The translations under genes were made by a program, and so were the position numbers. A stretch of 64,000 bases of DNA, taken from contig CBDBMW010000012.1 of NCBI GenBank assembly GCA_965207595.1, positions 2,232,001-2,296,000 of the forward strand. Direction: 5' to 3'. The number at the start of each line of letters is the position of its first letter. Positions within the stretch are counted from its first letter, which is position 1. Positions 18,927 through 28,048 of the stretch are shown piece after piece. This DNA comes from JAGWAJ01 sp026707615. GTDB taxonomy: Bacteria > Acidobacteriota > Vicinamibacteria > Vicinamibacterales > UBA8438. Under the pieces are notes generated by a model. That model had not been told where the DNA came from, made no database searches, and saw only the letters and a list, made by a program, of their open reading frames with translations.

Positions 18927-19201
18927 TGCGAGGCGACGGCGAAGGGACCCCGACGGTTCGTCTGACCCTGCTGACGCGCGCCGGCTGCCACCTCTGCGAC
19001 GACATGAAGGCCGTTGCCGCCGCCGCGGGGAGGACGCGTCCCCTGCTGCTCGAGGAGGTCGACATCGCCGCGGACCGGGGGCTCGAGCGCCGCTTCGCGA
19101 CCGAGATCCCCGTGCTCATGCGCGGTGACACGGTGTTGGCGCGAGGCCGCACCACGCTGGCCGCGCTGCTCGATCGGTTGCGGCGGACCGACCCCGCCTG
19201 A
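18926..19201 (+). CDS. Glutaredoxin-like (DUF836) thioredoxin-fold protein
   Basis: 91 residues. The redox motif RAGCHLCDDM (C-x2-C) follows the first beta strand (VRLTLLT), with EEVDIAADRGLERRFATEIPVLMRGDTVLARG giving the cis-Pro loop (IPVL) of the thioredoxin fold. Probable small thiol oxidoreductase; partner unknown. Start ATG overlaps the queC stop (TGATG), so it is translationally coupled to queC. It is convergent with pal. Confidence 0.85.
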   Translation: MRGDGEGTPTVRLTLLTRAGCHLCDDMKAVAAAAGRTRPLLLEEVDIAADRGLERRFATEIPVLMRGDTVLARGRTTLAALLDRLRRTDPA

Positions 19202-19228
19202 CCGGACGAGGGCCGTTCGATCGCCCCG

Positions 19229-19801
19229 TTACTTGGCCGTGACGACGAAGTGCGCGCGCCGGTTCTGCGACCAGCAGCTTTCCTCGCTCTGCGCGCAGAA
19301 GGGAGACTCCTCTCCCCGGCTGACGGTCGCGATCCGGCTGGGCTCGATGCCCAGGCTGATCAGGTAGTCCCGCGCCGAGGTCGAGCGCGAGTCGCCCAGA
19401 GCGAGGTTGTACTCGTTGGTGCCGCGCTCGTCGCAGTGCCCCTCGATGCGCACCCGTGTCGAAGGCCACTGGCGCAGCCAGTTGGCGTTCTGGGCCAGGA
19501 TGCCCTGGGCCTGCGGGAGCACCTCCGACTCGTCGTAGTTGAAGAAGACCGGCGCCAGCGGCGCGGTCTCGTTCAGCTCCTCGAGCGACATCCGCTCGAA
19601 GATCTCCTCGGGAGTGAGGGGGGCCGGCGGCGGCGGAGGCGGTGGAGGCGGCGGTGGAGGCGGTGGGGGAGGCGGCGGCGGTGCCGGCTCCTCGACGACC
19701 GGCGGCGGCTCGGGCGGCGGGTTGTCGGCGCAGGCCGCGCCCGCAATCGCCACCGCGACACCGAGAACGAGGAACCTCGAGGATCGCCACTGAGACTTCA
19801 T
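19229..19801 (-). CDS. pal: Peptidoglycan-associated lipoprotein Pal with a long polyproline linker
   Basis: 190 residues. Lipoprotein signal with lipobox AGAAC at residues ~20-24, then a Pro-rich linker with 19 consecutive prolines. The OmpA C-terminal domain follows: VFFNYDESEVL, RIEGHCDERGTNEYNLALGDSRS (diaminopimelate-binding Asp/Arg region) and NRRAHFVV. It anchors the outer membrane to peptidoglycan; the Tol genes are not in the window. The homopolymer is encoded with mixed CCN codons, so it is not simple slippage. Two extra Cys (FCAQSEESCW) are typical of this Pal subgroup. Confidence 0.93.
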   Translation of the reverse strand: MKSQWRSSRFLVLGVAVAIAGAACADNPPPEPPPVVEEPAPPPPPPPPPPPPPPPPPPPAPLTPEEIFERMSLEELNETAPLAPVFFNYDESEVLPQAQGILAQNANWLRQWPSTRVRIEGHCDERGTNEYNLALGDSRSTSARDYLISLGIEPSRIATVSRGEESPFCAQSEESCWSQNRRAHFVVTAK

Positions 19802-19933
19802 GGTTCGCTCCCGCCTCCGGTCGGATGAGAATGAACGAACGGAATGTAGCGAGAATGGGCGAATGGTGTCAATTCGCCGGCTGAAGGCCGTTTCCGCCGC
19901 CGGGGGGCGGGCTTCCGAGTCTCCGGGCCGGAA

Positions 19934-20176
19934 TCAGGCCTCCCAGTCGGAGTCGTCCTCCTCGGAGCCGTCCGGTTCGTCGTCGACGTCGGCGTCGTCC
20001 GGCTCGTCGGCCGCGAGGTCCTCGTCCTCGTCGTCGCCGGCCGGGATCAGCTCTACCGGCAACACCGTCGACACCTCGAGGTTGACGCCGCACTCCTGGC
20101 AGCTCAGCTCGTCTCCCTGCTCGACATCGAACTCGTCGACGTCGATCTCGACGTCGCAGGAGGGGCAGACAGCCAT
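19934..20176 (-). CDS. LysW-like acidic zinc-ribbon protein
   Basis: 80 residues. The N-terminus MAVCPSCDVEIDVDEFDVEQGDELSCQECGVNLEV matches the amino-group carrier protein LysW (CPxC...CxxC zinc ribbon), and the C-terminus is extremely acidic, ending DSDWEA. Canonical LysW ends with EDWGE-type residues, and its final Glu carries the substrate in lysine/arginine synthesis. Here an Asp/Glu-rich insert of ~25 residues precedes a WEA ending. No lysX/lysZ partner is seen nearby, so the carrier role is unproven. Confidence 0.75.
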   Translation of the reverse strand: MAVCPSCDVEIDVDEFDVEQGDELSCQECGVNLEVSTVLPVELIPAGDDEDEDLAADEPDDADVDDEPDGSEEDDSDWEA

Positions 20177-20254
20177 GGGCGAAGGGGGCGGATTATAGGC
20201 CGGACGCCGGCTGCCCCGCAACGGACGGGTCGCCTGGCGCCGATAAGCTGCGCG

Positions 20255-20989
20255 ATGCCCCCGGCAGGGATGATCCGCAAGACCGTGGTCGTGGCCGACG
20301 CCGCGGCGGAGATCCGCGAGCGCTTCGCCGAGGCCCTGCAGCAGGCGGGGCATCGCGCCGTGGCGGTCGAGCGGGCGCCGGAGCTGCTGCGGCGGATCGG
20401 AGACGGAGATCCGGACCTCGTGATCCTCGGCCTGCACCTGGCCGAGTCGTCCGGCATCGACCTCGTGCGGTCGATTCGCGAGCTCGACGCGGGGAGCGCC
20501 GTGCCCATCCTCGTCCTCAGCGGGTCCGTCGGCTCGGCGACGGAGGTGCGCGACCTGACGGACCTCGGTGTGGCCGGCTACGTGAACGAGCACAGCGTCG
20601 CCGCGCAGATCATGCCGTCGCTGGCTCCGCACCTCTTCCCGGACCGCTTCAACCGGCGCACCAGCACGCGCGTCTCGCTCGCCATCCCGGTCGCCTGTCG
20701 CCGCGGAGACGCCATCGCGTCCGCGACGGCGCTGAACCTCAGCAAGGGTGGCCTCGGCCTGCGCACCATGAGCCCCCTGGAGGCGGGGACCGAGGTGCGC
20801 GTGCAGTTCCGGCTGCCGAGGACGGAGCGCGACATCGAGGCGACGGCGCGCGTGGCCTGGAGCGACGGGCGCGCGGGCATGGGCCTCGAGTTCCAGGACG
20901 TCGCGTCCGGCGACCTGGCCGCGATCGAGGAATTCGTCGACCGCCGCGCGGCCAGCCGGGAGGGACGGCGGCCGGCCGGGGCCGGTTGA
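20255..20989 (+). CDS. Degenerate receiver domain fused to PilZ domain
   Basis: 244 residues (ATG 20255; ATG 20270, MIRKTVVV, is also plausible). Residues ~6-120 are a CheY-like fold (VVVADAAAEIRERF...PDLVILGLHL...VPILVLSGS), but the phospho-acceptor Asp is replaced by Gly (ILGLHL), and the conserved Lys appears as Asn (YVNEH). Residues ~130-230 form PilZ with RRTSTR and NLSKGG, matching the RxxxR and (D/N)xSxxG c-di-GMP motifs. Likely a c-di-GMP effector whose receiver works independently of phosphorylation. It stands alone between lysW-like and the ABC operon. Confidence 0.88.
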   Translation: MPPAGMIRKTVVVADAAAEIRERFAEALQQAGHRAVAVERAPELLRRIGDGDPDLVILGLHLAESSGIDLVRSIRELDAGSAVPILVLSGSVGSATEVRDLTDLGVAGYVNEHSVAAQIMPSLAPHLFPDRFNRRTSTRVSLAIPVACRRGDAIASATALNLSKGGLGLRTMSPLEAGTEVRVQFRLPRTERDIEATARVAWSDGRAGMGLEFQDVASGDLAAIEEFVDRRAASREGRRPAGAG

Positions 20990-21116
20990 CACCGCTCTCG
21001 GCCCCACGTAAGCTCCGGTTGGCGTTCTGTACGGCGTCCACGGCCAACGACGACGAACCGAACAGAGCGTCAGCCTTCCCCGCGAGAACCCAAACGGGCT
21101 GTGTTGGAGCGTTGCG

Positions 21117-22199
<1,083 letters not shown>

Positions 22200-22249
22200 G
22201 TCGACCAGGACACCCCTTGCAACGTCTCAAGCGATAACGGAGCGGCCAC

Positions 22250-23023
22250 ATGCGCAACATCGTCGCCATCGCCGACAAGGAGCTGCGGTCCTACTTCGTG
22301 TCCCCCATCGCCTACGTGGTGGTCGGGCTGTTCGCGCTCCTCTTCGGCTACTTCTTCGTCGCCAGCCTCAGCGTCATGGTGCGCTTCAGCATGCAGGCGG
22401 GGATGTTCGGGATGGGCGGGCCACAGAGCATCAACATCAACGAGTTCATGCTGCGGCCGCTGCTCTCGAACACCGCCATCGTCCTGCTGTTCTTCCTCCC
22501 CTTCCTGACCGCGCGCACCTATGCGGAGGAGAAGAAGTCGGGGACGATCGAGCTGCTGCTCACCTCGCCGCTGAGCGACCTCGAGATCATCCTCGGCAAG
22601 TTCCTCGGCGTCCTGACGCTGTTCGTGCTGATGCTCGCGGTGACCGCGCTGCACATGGTCATCCTCTTCTGGTACGGGGAGCCCGAGCTGGGCCCCATGC
22701 TGAGCGGCTACCTGGGGCTGCTGCTGATGGGCGCCTCGTTCATCTCGGTCGGCCTGCTCGTCTCGAGCGCCACCCGCAACCAGATCGTGGCCGGCGTGGT
22801 CACGTTCGCCGTGCTGCTGCTCTTCTGGATCCTGAGCTGGATGGCCGACTCGGTCGGCCCGACTACTCAGGCCGTGTTGTCCTACCTGTCGATCCTCGAG
22901 CACTTCGACGACTTCTCGAAGGGCGTGATCGACACCAGGCACGTCGCCTACTACGTGAGCTTCGTCGCCTTCGGGCTGTTCCTGACCGCCAAGGCGGTGG
23001 ACACCGAGCGGTGGCGCGGATAG
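22250..23023 (+). CDS. ABC-2 type permease (GldF-like)
   Basis: 257 residues with six predicted membrane helices. Starts MRNIVAIADKELRSYFVSPIAYVV, the usual beginning of this permease family, with the conserved ARTYAEEKKSGTIELLLTSPLSDLEIILGKFLGV stretch after the second helix. It forms the membrane channel for the preceding ATPase. The next gene starts 2 bases after its stop. Confidence 0.93.
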   Translation: MRNIVAIADKELRSYFVSPIAYVVVGLFALLFGYFFVASLSVMVRFSMQAGMFGMGGPQSININEFMLRPLLSNTAIVLLFFLPFLTARTYAEEKKSGTIELLLTSPLSDLEIILGKFLGVLTLFVLMLAVTALHMVILFWYGEPELGPMLSGYLGLLLMGASFISVGLLVSSATRNQIVAGVVTFAVLLLFWILSWMADSVGPTTQAVLSYLSILEHFDDFSKGVIDTRHVAYYVSFVAFGLFLTAKAVDTERWRG

Positions 23024-23025
23024 GG

Positions 23026-24699
23026 ATGCCGATGGTCGCGAACCTGTTGCACTGGTCCGGGTGGGCCGGCGTCGGGCTGGTCGTTGCCGCGGTGGTGACG
23101 CGCTTCGCCGCGCCCGAACAGCAAGGGCTGTCGTGGTGGCTCTCGGTGGCGGGCATCGTGCTGCTGGCCGCCCACACGGCGGGCCAGTGGCGGCAGATCG
23201 CCACGTTCGCCCGCCGCCGCCAGACGCGGTACGGCGCCGTTGCGACGTCGGGCATCGTGCTCGCGCTCGGCATCGTCGTCGCCGTCAACTACATCCTCTC
23301 CCGCCAGAACGTGCGCTGGGACCTGACGGCGGGCGGGCAGTACTCCCTGTCGGACCAGACGCGGCGCGTGCTGGAGTCCCTGGAGTCGCCCATCAGCGTG
23401 CTGGTCTTCGCCCGCCCGGAGGAGTTTGCGCGCTTCCGCGACCGTCTCGGCGAGTACGAGTACGTCTCGTCGCAGGTGACGGTGGAGTACGTGGACATCG
23501 ACGGCGATCCGGTCCGCGCCCGGCAGTACGACGTGCAGTCCTACGGCACGATCGTCTTCGAGTTCGAGGATCGGATCGAGCGCGTGGTCTCCAGCTCCGA
23601 GCAGGAGCTGACGAACGGGCTGATCAAGGCCGTCGAGGGGGAGGAGCGGACGGTCTACTTCGTGCAAGGCCACGGCGAGCGGGATCCGGCCAGCAGCGAG
23701 CGCGAAGGGTACAGCGCGCTGGTCGAGGCGCTCGAGCGGGACAATCTGGGCGTGGAGACGGTCGTCCTGGCGCAGACCGGCGCCGTGCCCGCCGACGCGA
23801 CCGTGCTCGTGATCGCCGGCCCGGAGACCGACGTCCTCCCGGCCGAGGCCGATCTGCTCCGGGAGTGGCTGGACGGCGGCGGGAAGCTGCTCCTCCTGCT
23901 CGATCCGCCGGAGACCGCCGACGAGCCGGGCGCGCCCAACCTGGTCGCCCTCGCGGCCGACTGGGGGATGGAGATCGGCACGAACGTCGTGGTCGACGCC
24001 AGCGGCGTCGGGCAGTTGCTGGGCACCGACGCCTCCGTGCCGGTGGCCGCCTCCTACCCGCCCCACGCCATCACGGACCGCTTCAACCTGTTGACCGCGT
24101 TTCCTCTCGCGCGCTCCGTCCGGCCCGTGGCGGGGGGCGTCGAGGGCCGGATCGCGCAGACCTTCGTCGAGACCAGCCCGCGAAGCTGGGCCGAGCGCGA
24201 TCTGAGCGAGCTGGCGGGGGGTGAGGTGGCGCTCGACGAGGCGGCCGGCGACGTTCCCGGCCCCGTCCCGATCGCCGCCGCGGTGTCCTTGATCGTCGAC
24301 GTGCCGGCGGATGGCGACGAGGGCGGAGCGGGGGCCGACGCCGGCGGTGAGCCCGCGAACGCCGGGGACGAAGAGTCGGCGGAGGGGGGCGGCGGGTCCG
24401 AGGCCGAGCCGGACGCCGGCAGCACGGTCGAGGCGCGACTGGCCGTGTTCGGCGATTCGGACTTCGCCGCGAACGGCGCCGTCGGCATCCAGGGCAACAG
24501 CGACCTCGCGTTGAATGCGCTCAACTGGCTGGCCGAGCAGGAGAGCCTCATCGCCATCCGCCCGCGGGAGCCCGAGGACCGGCGCATCACCCTGACCGCG
24601 GACCAGCAGATGCGAATCAACTGGCTCGCGCTGCTGATGATCCCGGGGGCGATCCTCGGGGTCGGCGTGTACACCTGGTGGAACCGGCGGCAGCAGTGA
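23026..24699 (+). CDS. GldG-like ABC transporter auxiliary protein
   Basis: 557 residues. Three N-terminal hydrophobic helices (to ~residue 90), then a large extracytoplasmic domain starting VRWDLTAGGQYSLSDQTRRVLESLESPISVLVFA, as in GldG/ABC-type uncharacterized transport proteins. VYFVQGHGERD and LLLLLDPPE recall the Rossmann-like DUF4350/IFT fold. A low-complexity acidic insert lies near residues 420-470, and a final C-terminal helix (WLALLMIPGAILGVGVYTWW) is present. The start could also be the ATG two codons downstream. Confidence 0.88.
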   Translation: MPMVANLLHWSGWAGVGLVVAAVVTRFAAPEQQGLSWWLSVAGIVLLAAHTAGQWRQIATFARRRQTRYGAVATSGIVLALGIVVAVNYILSRQNVRWDLTAGGQYSLSDQTRRVLESLESPISVLVFARPEEFARFRDRLGEYEYVSSQVTVEYVDIDGDPVRARQYDVQSYGTIVFEFEDRIERVVSSSEQELTNGLIKAVEGEERTVYFVQGHGERDPASSEREGYSALVEALERDNLGVETVVLAQTGAVPADATVLVIAGPETDVLPAEADLLREWLDGGGKLLLLLDPPETADEPGAPNLVALAADWGMEIGTNVVVDASGVGQLLGTDASVPVAASYPPHAITDRFNLLTAFPLARSVRPVAGGVEGRIAQTFVETSPRSWAERDLSELAGGEVALDEAAGDVPGPVPIAAAVSLIVDVPADGDEGGAGADAGGEPANAGDEESAEGGGGSEAEPDAGSTVEARLAVFGDSDFAANGAVGIQGNSDLALNALNWLAEQESLIAIRPREPEDRRITLTADQQMRINWLALLMIPGAILGVGVYTWWNRRQQ

Positions 24700-24817
24700 C
24701 CGGCCGGGAGTCCGCGCCGCAGAGCGTGCGCTGCATGAGGCCTGTGCCCGCCGAGACTCCCGACGCGCCCGACAGGACGCGCGAGCGGCCGGGCCGACGC
24801 GCGGAGGCCCTTCGACG

Positions 24818-26185
24818 ATGATGCGGGGAACGCGGTCGACGCTCGTCCTCCTGGTGCTGTTCCTCCTGCTCGGCGGCTACGCCTGGTTCATCGAGTCCGA
24901 GCGGCCGCCCGCCTCCGAGGCCGACGCCGACGAGCCGGTCTTCGAGGTCGAGGCGGACGCCATCGTCGAGCTCGAGGTCACCGCGGAGAACGGCGACGTC
25001 ACCCGGCTCGAGCGGGCGGCGGGCAGCCGCTCGTGGACCATGCGGGCGCCGGTGGAGGTGGCGGCCGACGACAACCGGGCCACCGCCATCGCCAGCGCGC
25101 TCGAGTCGCTGGACGTGCAGCGGGTGGTCACGGCGGAGCCGGCAGACCTCGGGCCGTACGGCCTGGCCGAGCCGGTGGTCGACGTCGCCTTCCGCACCGA
25201 CGGCGACGCCGCCGTCCGCCGCCTCCTGATCGGCGAGACGACGCCGGCCGGCGGGAACCGCTACGCGCGCACCGAGGGCGATGCCCGCGTCTTCCTCATC
25301 GAGGGGTTTCGCGAGTCGACCTTCAACCGGACCACGTTCGACCTGCGCGATCGTTCCATCCTCGAGTTCGAGGGACCGGACGTCGACGGCCTGGTCGTTT
25401 CCGGTGCGGCGGGCACCACCCGCTTCCGCAAGGCGGACAACGCCTGGCGGATGACGGAGCCGTGGGAGGTGCGCGCCGACTTCGGGTTGGTGGAGGGCCT
25501 GGTCGGGCGGCTCGGCTCGACGGAGATGCGCTCCATCGAGATCGACGCGGTCGCGGCGGACGGTGCGGACCTCGAGCCGTTCGGTCTCGTCGAGGCGCTC
25601 GTCCGGGCCACGATCCGGATGGGCAGCGCCAGCGCGGAGCTGCACGTGGGGGCGGAGGCGCCGGACGGGACGGTCTTCGCCCGCGATGCATCCCGCGACC
25701 TCGTCTTCACGATCGAGAGCGCGCTCGCGACGGACCTCCAGCGGGGCGCGGAAGCGTATCGGCAGAGGGACCTCTTCGCGTTCCGGCCGTTCAACGCCAG
25801 GCGTCTCTCGATCGAGCGCGACGGCGTCACGACGGTGTTCGAGAAGGCGGAGGGGGACGACGGGGACGCGTGGCGGCGCATCGAACCCGAGCCCGCGGAC
25901 GTGGACCGCGCCGCCGTCGACGACCTGCTCACGAAGCTCTCCGGCCTGCGCGCGGAGTCGTTCACGGACACGCGGGCCGAGACCGGCCTCGATGCACCCG
26001 TGGCGACCGTCGTCGTCGCATACGGCGACGCGGACGAGGAGGAACGCATCCTCATCGGCCGTGCGGGGGACGGCAGCTACGGTGCCCACGGCGACGAGCC
26101 GGGGGCCGGCGTGCTCGATGCCTCCGCGGTCGACGAGGCACTCGAGGCGCTTGACGCGCTCGGGTCGATCGACGCGGCCCCCTGA
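24818..26185 (+). CDS. DUF4340 domain protein
   Basis: 455 residues. An N-terminal membrane anchor (TLVLLVLFLLLGGYAWFIES) and then repeated DUF4340-type units: SWTMRAPVEVAADDNRATAIASALESLDVQRVV, GLAEPVVDVAFRTDG and a second copy around WRMTEPWEVRADFGLVEGLVGRLGS. DUF4340 genes regularly follow GldF/GldG-type genes; function unknown. It is separated from the gldG-like gene by 118 bp and is probably in the same operon. Confidence 0.88.
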   Translation: MMRGTRSTLVLLVLFLLLGGYAWFIESERPPASEADADEPVFEVEADAIVELEVTAENGDVTRLERAAGSRSWTMRAPVEVAADDNRATAIASALESLDVQRVVTAEPADLGPYGLAEPVVDVAFRTDGDAAVRRLLIGETTPAGGNRYARTEGDARVFLIEGFRESTFNRTTFDLRDRSILEFEGPDVDGLVVSGAAGTTRFRKADNAWRMTEPWEVRADFGLVEGLVGRLGSTEMRSIEIDAVAADGADLEPFGLVEALVRATIRMGSASAELHVGAEAPDGTVFARDASRDLVFTIESALATDLQRGAEAYRQRDLFAFRPFNARRLSIERDGVTTVFEKAEGDDGDAWRRIEPEPADVDRAAVDDLLTKLSGLRAESFTDTRAETGLDAPVATVVVAYGDADEEERILIGRAGDGSYGAHGDEPGAGVLDASAVDEALEALDALGSIDAAP

Positions 26186-26283
26186 GCGAATCGTCGCGAG
26201 CCCCGGCCCTGGCCGCGCATCCCGGCCGGCGCACCGCGTCCGGGCGGAGAACGACAGGATCGAGCCGGCAGAGGGCGACGCCG

Positions 26284-26312
26284 TTGACGCCGTTGCGGGC
26301 CCCCGATAGGAT
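26284..26312 (+). promoter_or_regulatory. Putative sigma70-type promoter of pyrRBC
   Basis: TTGACG (26284-26289), a 17-bp spacer and TAGGAT (26307-26312) followed by CGAG. It gives a leader of roughly 135-140 bases before the pyrR ATG, unusually long for this window, which suggests leader-based control. A segment around 26362-26375 (TCCAGCGTGAG) superficially resembles a PyrR binding loop. Confidence 0.5.
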
Positions 26313-26456
26313 CGAGCAGCTCTTCAACGGCGGCCCGGCGAGGCCGCGAAGAGGTGCTTCCAGCGTGAGCCCGGTTGGGGTCGACCCGTCACCGTCACCG
26401 CCTGGCACCTCCGTCGCCGGTATCCTCCCACCCCCTCCTCTTCCTCCGGGCCTCCG

Positions 26457-27062
26457 ATGCCGGTCGTGATGGAGGCGGACCGGATCGCGCGGGCGCTCGT
26501 GCGCATCGCGCACGAGGTGGTGGAGAGGAACCGCGGCGCGGCGGACATCGCGCTCGTCGGGATCCGGACGCGCGGCGTACCGATCGCGAAGCGGATCGCG
26601 CGCCACCTGGCCGAGATCGACGGCCGCGACGTGCCTACCGGCAGCCTCGACATCACCCTGTACCGGGACGACCTGATGCGCCACCCGGTCGGCCCGCAGC
26701 CCGTGCTGCGGCGGACCGAGATCCCGTTCTCGATCGACGACCGCCGCATCCTCCTGGTCGACGACGTGCTCTACTCGGGGCGCACGATTCGGGCTGCCCT
26801 CGACGCGCTGATCGACTTCGGGCGTCCCCGCAGCATCCAGCTCATCGTGCTGGTCGATCGCGGCCATCGCGAGCTGCCCATCAAGGCCGACTACGTCGGC
26901 CGGAACGTCCCCACGGCGTTGCGCGAGAGCGTGCGGGTGCGCCTGGCGGAGGTCGACGGCGTCGACGAGGTGCTGGTGGTCGACGAGGCTGCCGCTTCCG
27001 ACCCGCCGGGCGCGGGGCCGGGCGGAGGGGGTGAGGAGCATCCAGGAGGGGAGCGTCCATGA
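26457..27062 (+). CDS. pyrR: Bifunctional pyr operon regulator/uracil phosphoribosyltransferase PyrR
   Basis: 201 residues; PRTase fold with GIRTRGVPIAKRIA, DITLYRDDLM and the PRPP loop ILLVDDVLYSGRTIRAALDAL, then QLIVLVDRGHRELPIKADYVGRNVPT. PyrR senses UMP and binds pyr leader RNA, with weak UPRT activity. The last ~20 residues are a Gly/Pro-rich tail. It overlaps pyrB by 4 bases (ATGA), forming pyrR-pyrB-pyrC. Confidence 0.95.
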   Translation: MPVVMEADRIARALVRIAHEVVERNRGAADIALVGIRTRGVPIAKRIARHLAEIDGRDVPTGSLDITLYRDDLMRHPVGPQPVLRRTEIPFSIDDRRILLVDDVLYSGRTIRAALDALIDFGRPRSIQLIVLVDRGHRELPIKADYVGRNVPTALRESVRVRLAEVDGVDEVLVVDEAAASDPPGAGPGGGGEEHPGGERP

Positions 27063-28048
27063 GCGCACCGTCCCCGGCGGGCAGCACCGTGCGCGATGCG
27101 CCGCCGCTCTCGCGCCTCCGCTCGAAGCACCTCCTGAGCGCCGCCGACCTGAACCCGGAGGAGATCGTTCTCCTCCTCGACACGGCGGAGGCGATGCAGG
27201 AGATCGGGACGCGACGCATCAAGAAGGTCCCGGCCCTGCGCGGCAAGACGGTCGTCAACCTGTTCCTGGAGCCGAGCACGCGGACCCGGACCTCGTTCGA
27301 GATTGCCGAGAAGCGCCTCAGCGCCGACACGCTCAACATCGCGGGCAGCGCGTCGAGCCTCGTCAAGGGCGAGACGCTGGCCGACATGGCCCGCACGCTC
27401 GAGGCGATGGCGCCCGACCTCCTCGTGGTCCGGCACGCCTGCTCGGGGGCGTGCGACCTCCTGGCCCGCATCTGCGACGCCCGCGTCGTGAACGCCGGCG
27501 ACGGCATGCACGAGCACCCGACGCAGGCGCTCCTCGACGCCTTCACGATCCGCGCCCACAAGGGCTCGATCGCGGGACTCAAGGTGGCCATCGTGGGCGA
27601 CCTGCTGCACAGCCGCGTGCTGCGCTCGAACATCCTGCTGCTGCGGGCGCTCGGGGCCGACGTGTGGCTCTGCGGCCCATCGACGCTGATGCTGCCGGGC
27701 AGCGACCGGTTCGGGGTCCACGCGACGACGGCCATCGACGAGGCGGTGGCAGACGCCGACGTGGTGATGCTGCTGCGGGTCCAGTTCGAGCGGATGCAGG
27801 GCGGCTTCTTCCCGTCCGTGCGAGAGTACTTCGAGATGTTCGGCATAACCGCGGAGCGTCTGCGCCGCGCGAGGCCGGACGCGATCGTCATGCACCCCGG
27901 ACCGATGAACCGCGGCGTCGAGATCGCTTCCGACGTGGCCGACGGCCCGGACTCCGTGATTCTCGAGCAGGTTGCGAACGGCGTCGCCATCCGGATGGCG
28001 GTTCTCTACCTGCTGGCCGGCGTCGAGGCGGACGAGGTGGAACCGTGA
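27059..28048 (+). CDS. pyrB: Aspartate carbamoyltransferase catalytic subunit
   Basis: 329 residues. Carbamoyl-phosphate site EPSTRTRTSFE and the aspartate-side motifs HEHPTQALLDAFTI, VAIVGDLLHSRVLRSN, MLLRVQFERMQ and MHPGPMNRGVEI are present. It makes carbamoyl-aspartate in pyrimidine synthesis. No pyrI is nearby; the adjoining catalytically complete pyrC suggests an ATCase/DHOase pair. It overlaps pyrC (GTGA). Confidence 0.97.
   Translation: MSAPSPAGSTVRDAPPLSRLRSKHLLSAADLNPEEIVLLLDTAEAMQEIGTRRIKKVPALRGKTVVNLFLEPSTRTRTSFEIAEKRLSADTLNIAGSASSLVKGETLADMARTLEAMAPDLLVVRHACSGACDLLARICDARVVNAGDGMHEHPTQALLDAFTIRAHKGSIAGLKVAIVGDLLHSRVLRSNILLLRALGADVWLCGPSTLMLPGSDRFGVHATTAIDEAVADADVVMLLRVQFERMQGGFFPSVREYFEMFGITAERLRRARPDAIVMHPGPMNRGVEIASDVADGPDSVILEQVANGVAIRMAVLYLLAGVEADEVEP

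Noticed and set aside
26253..26262. Second AGGATCGAGC box upstream of the pyr promoter
   Set aside because: It resembles the TAGGATCGAG box but starts CAGGAT and lacks a -35; not called as a promoter.
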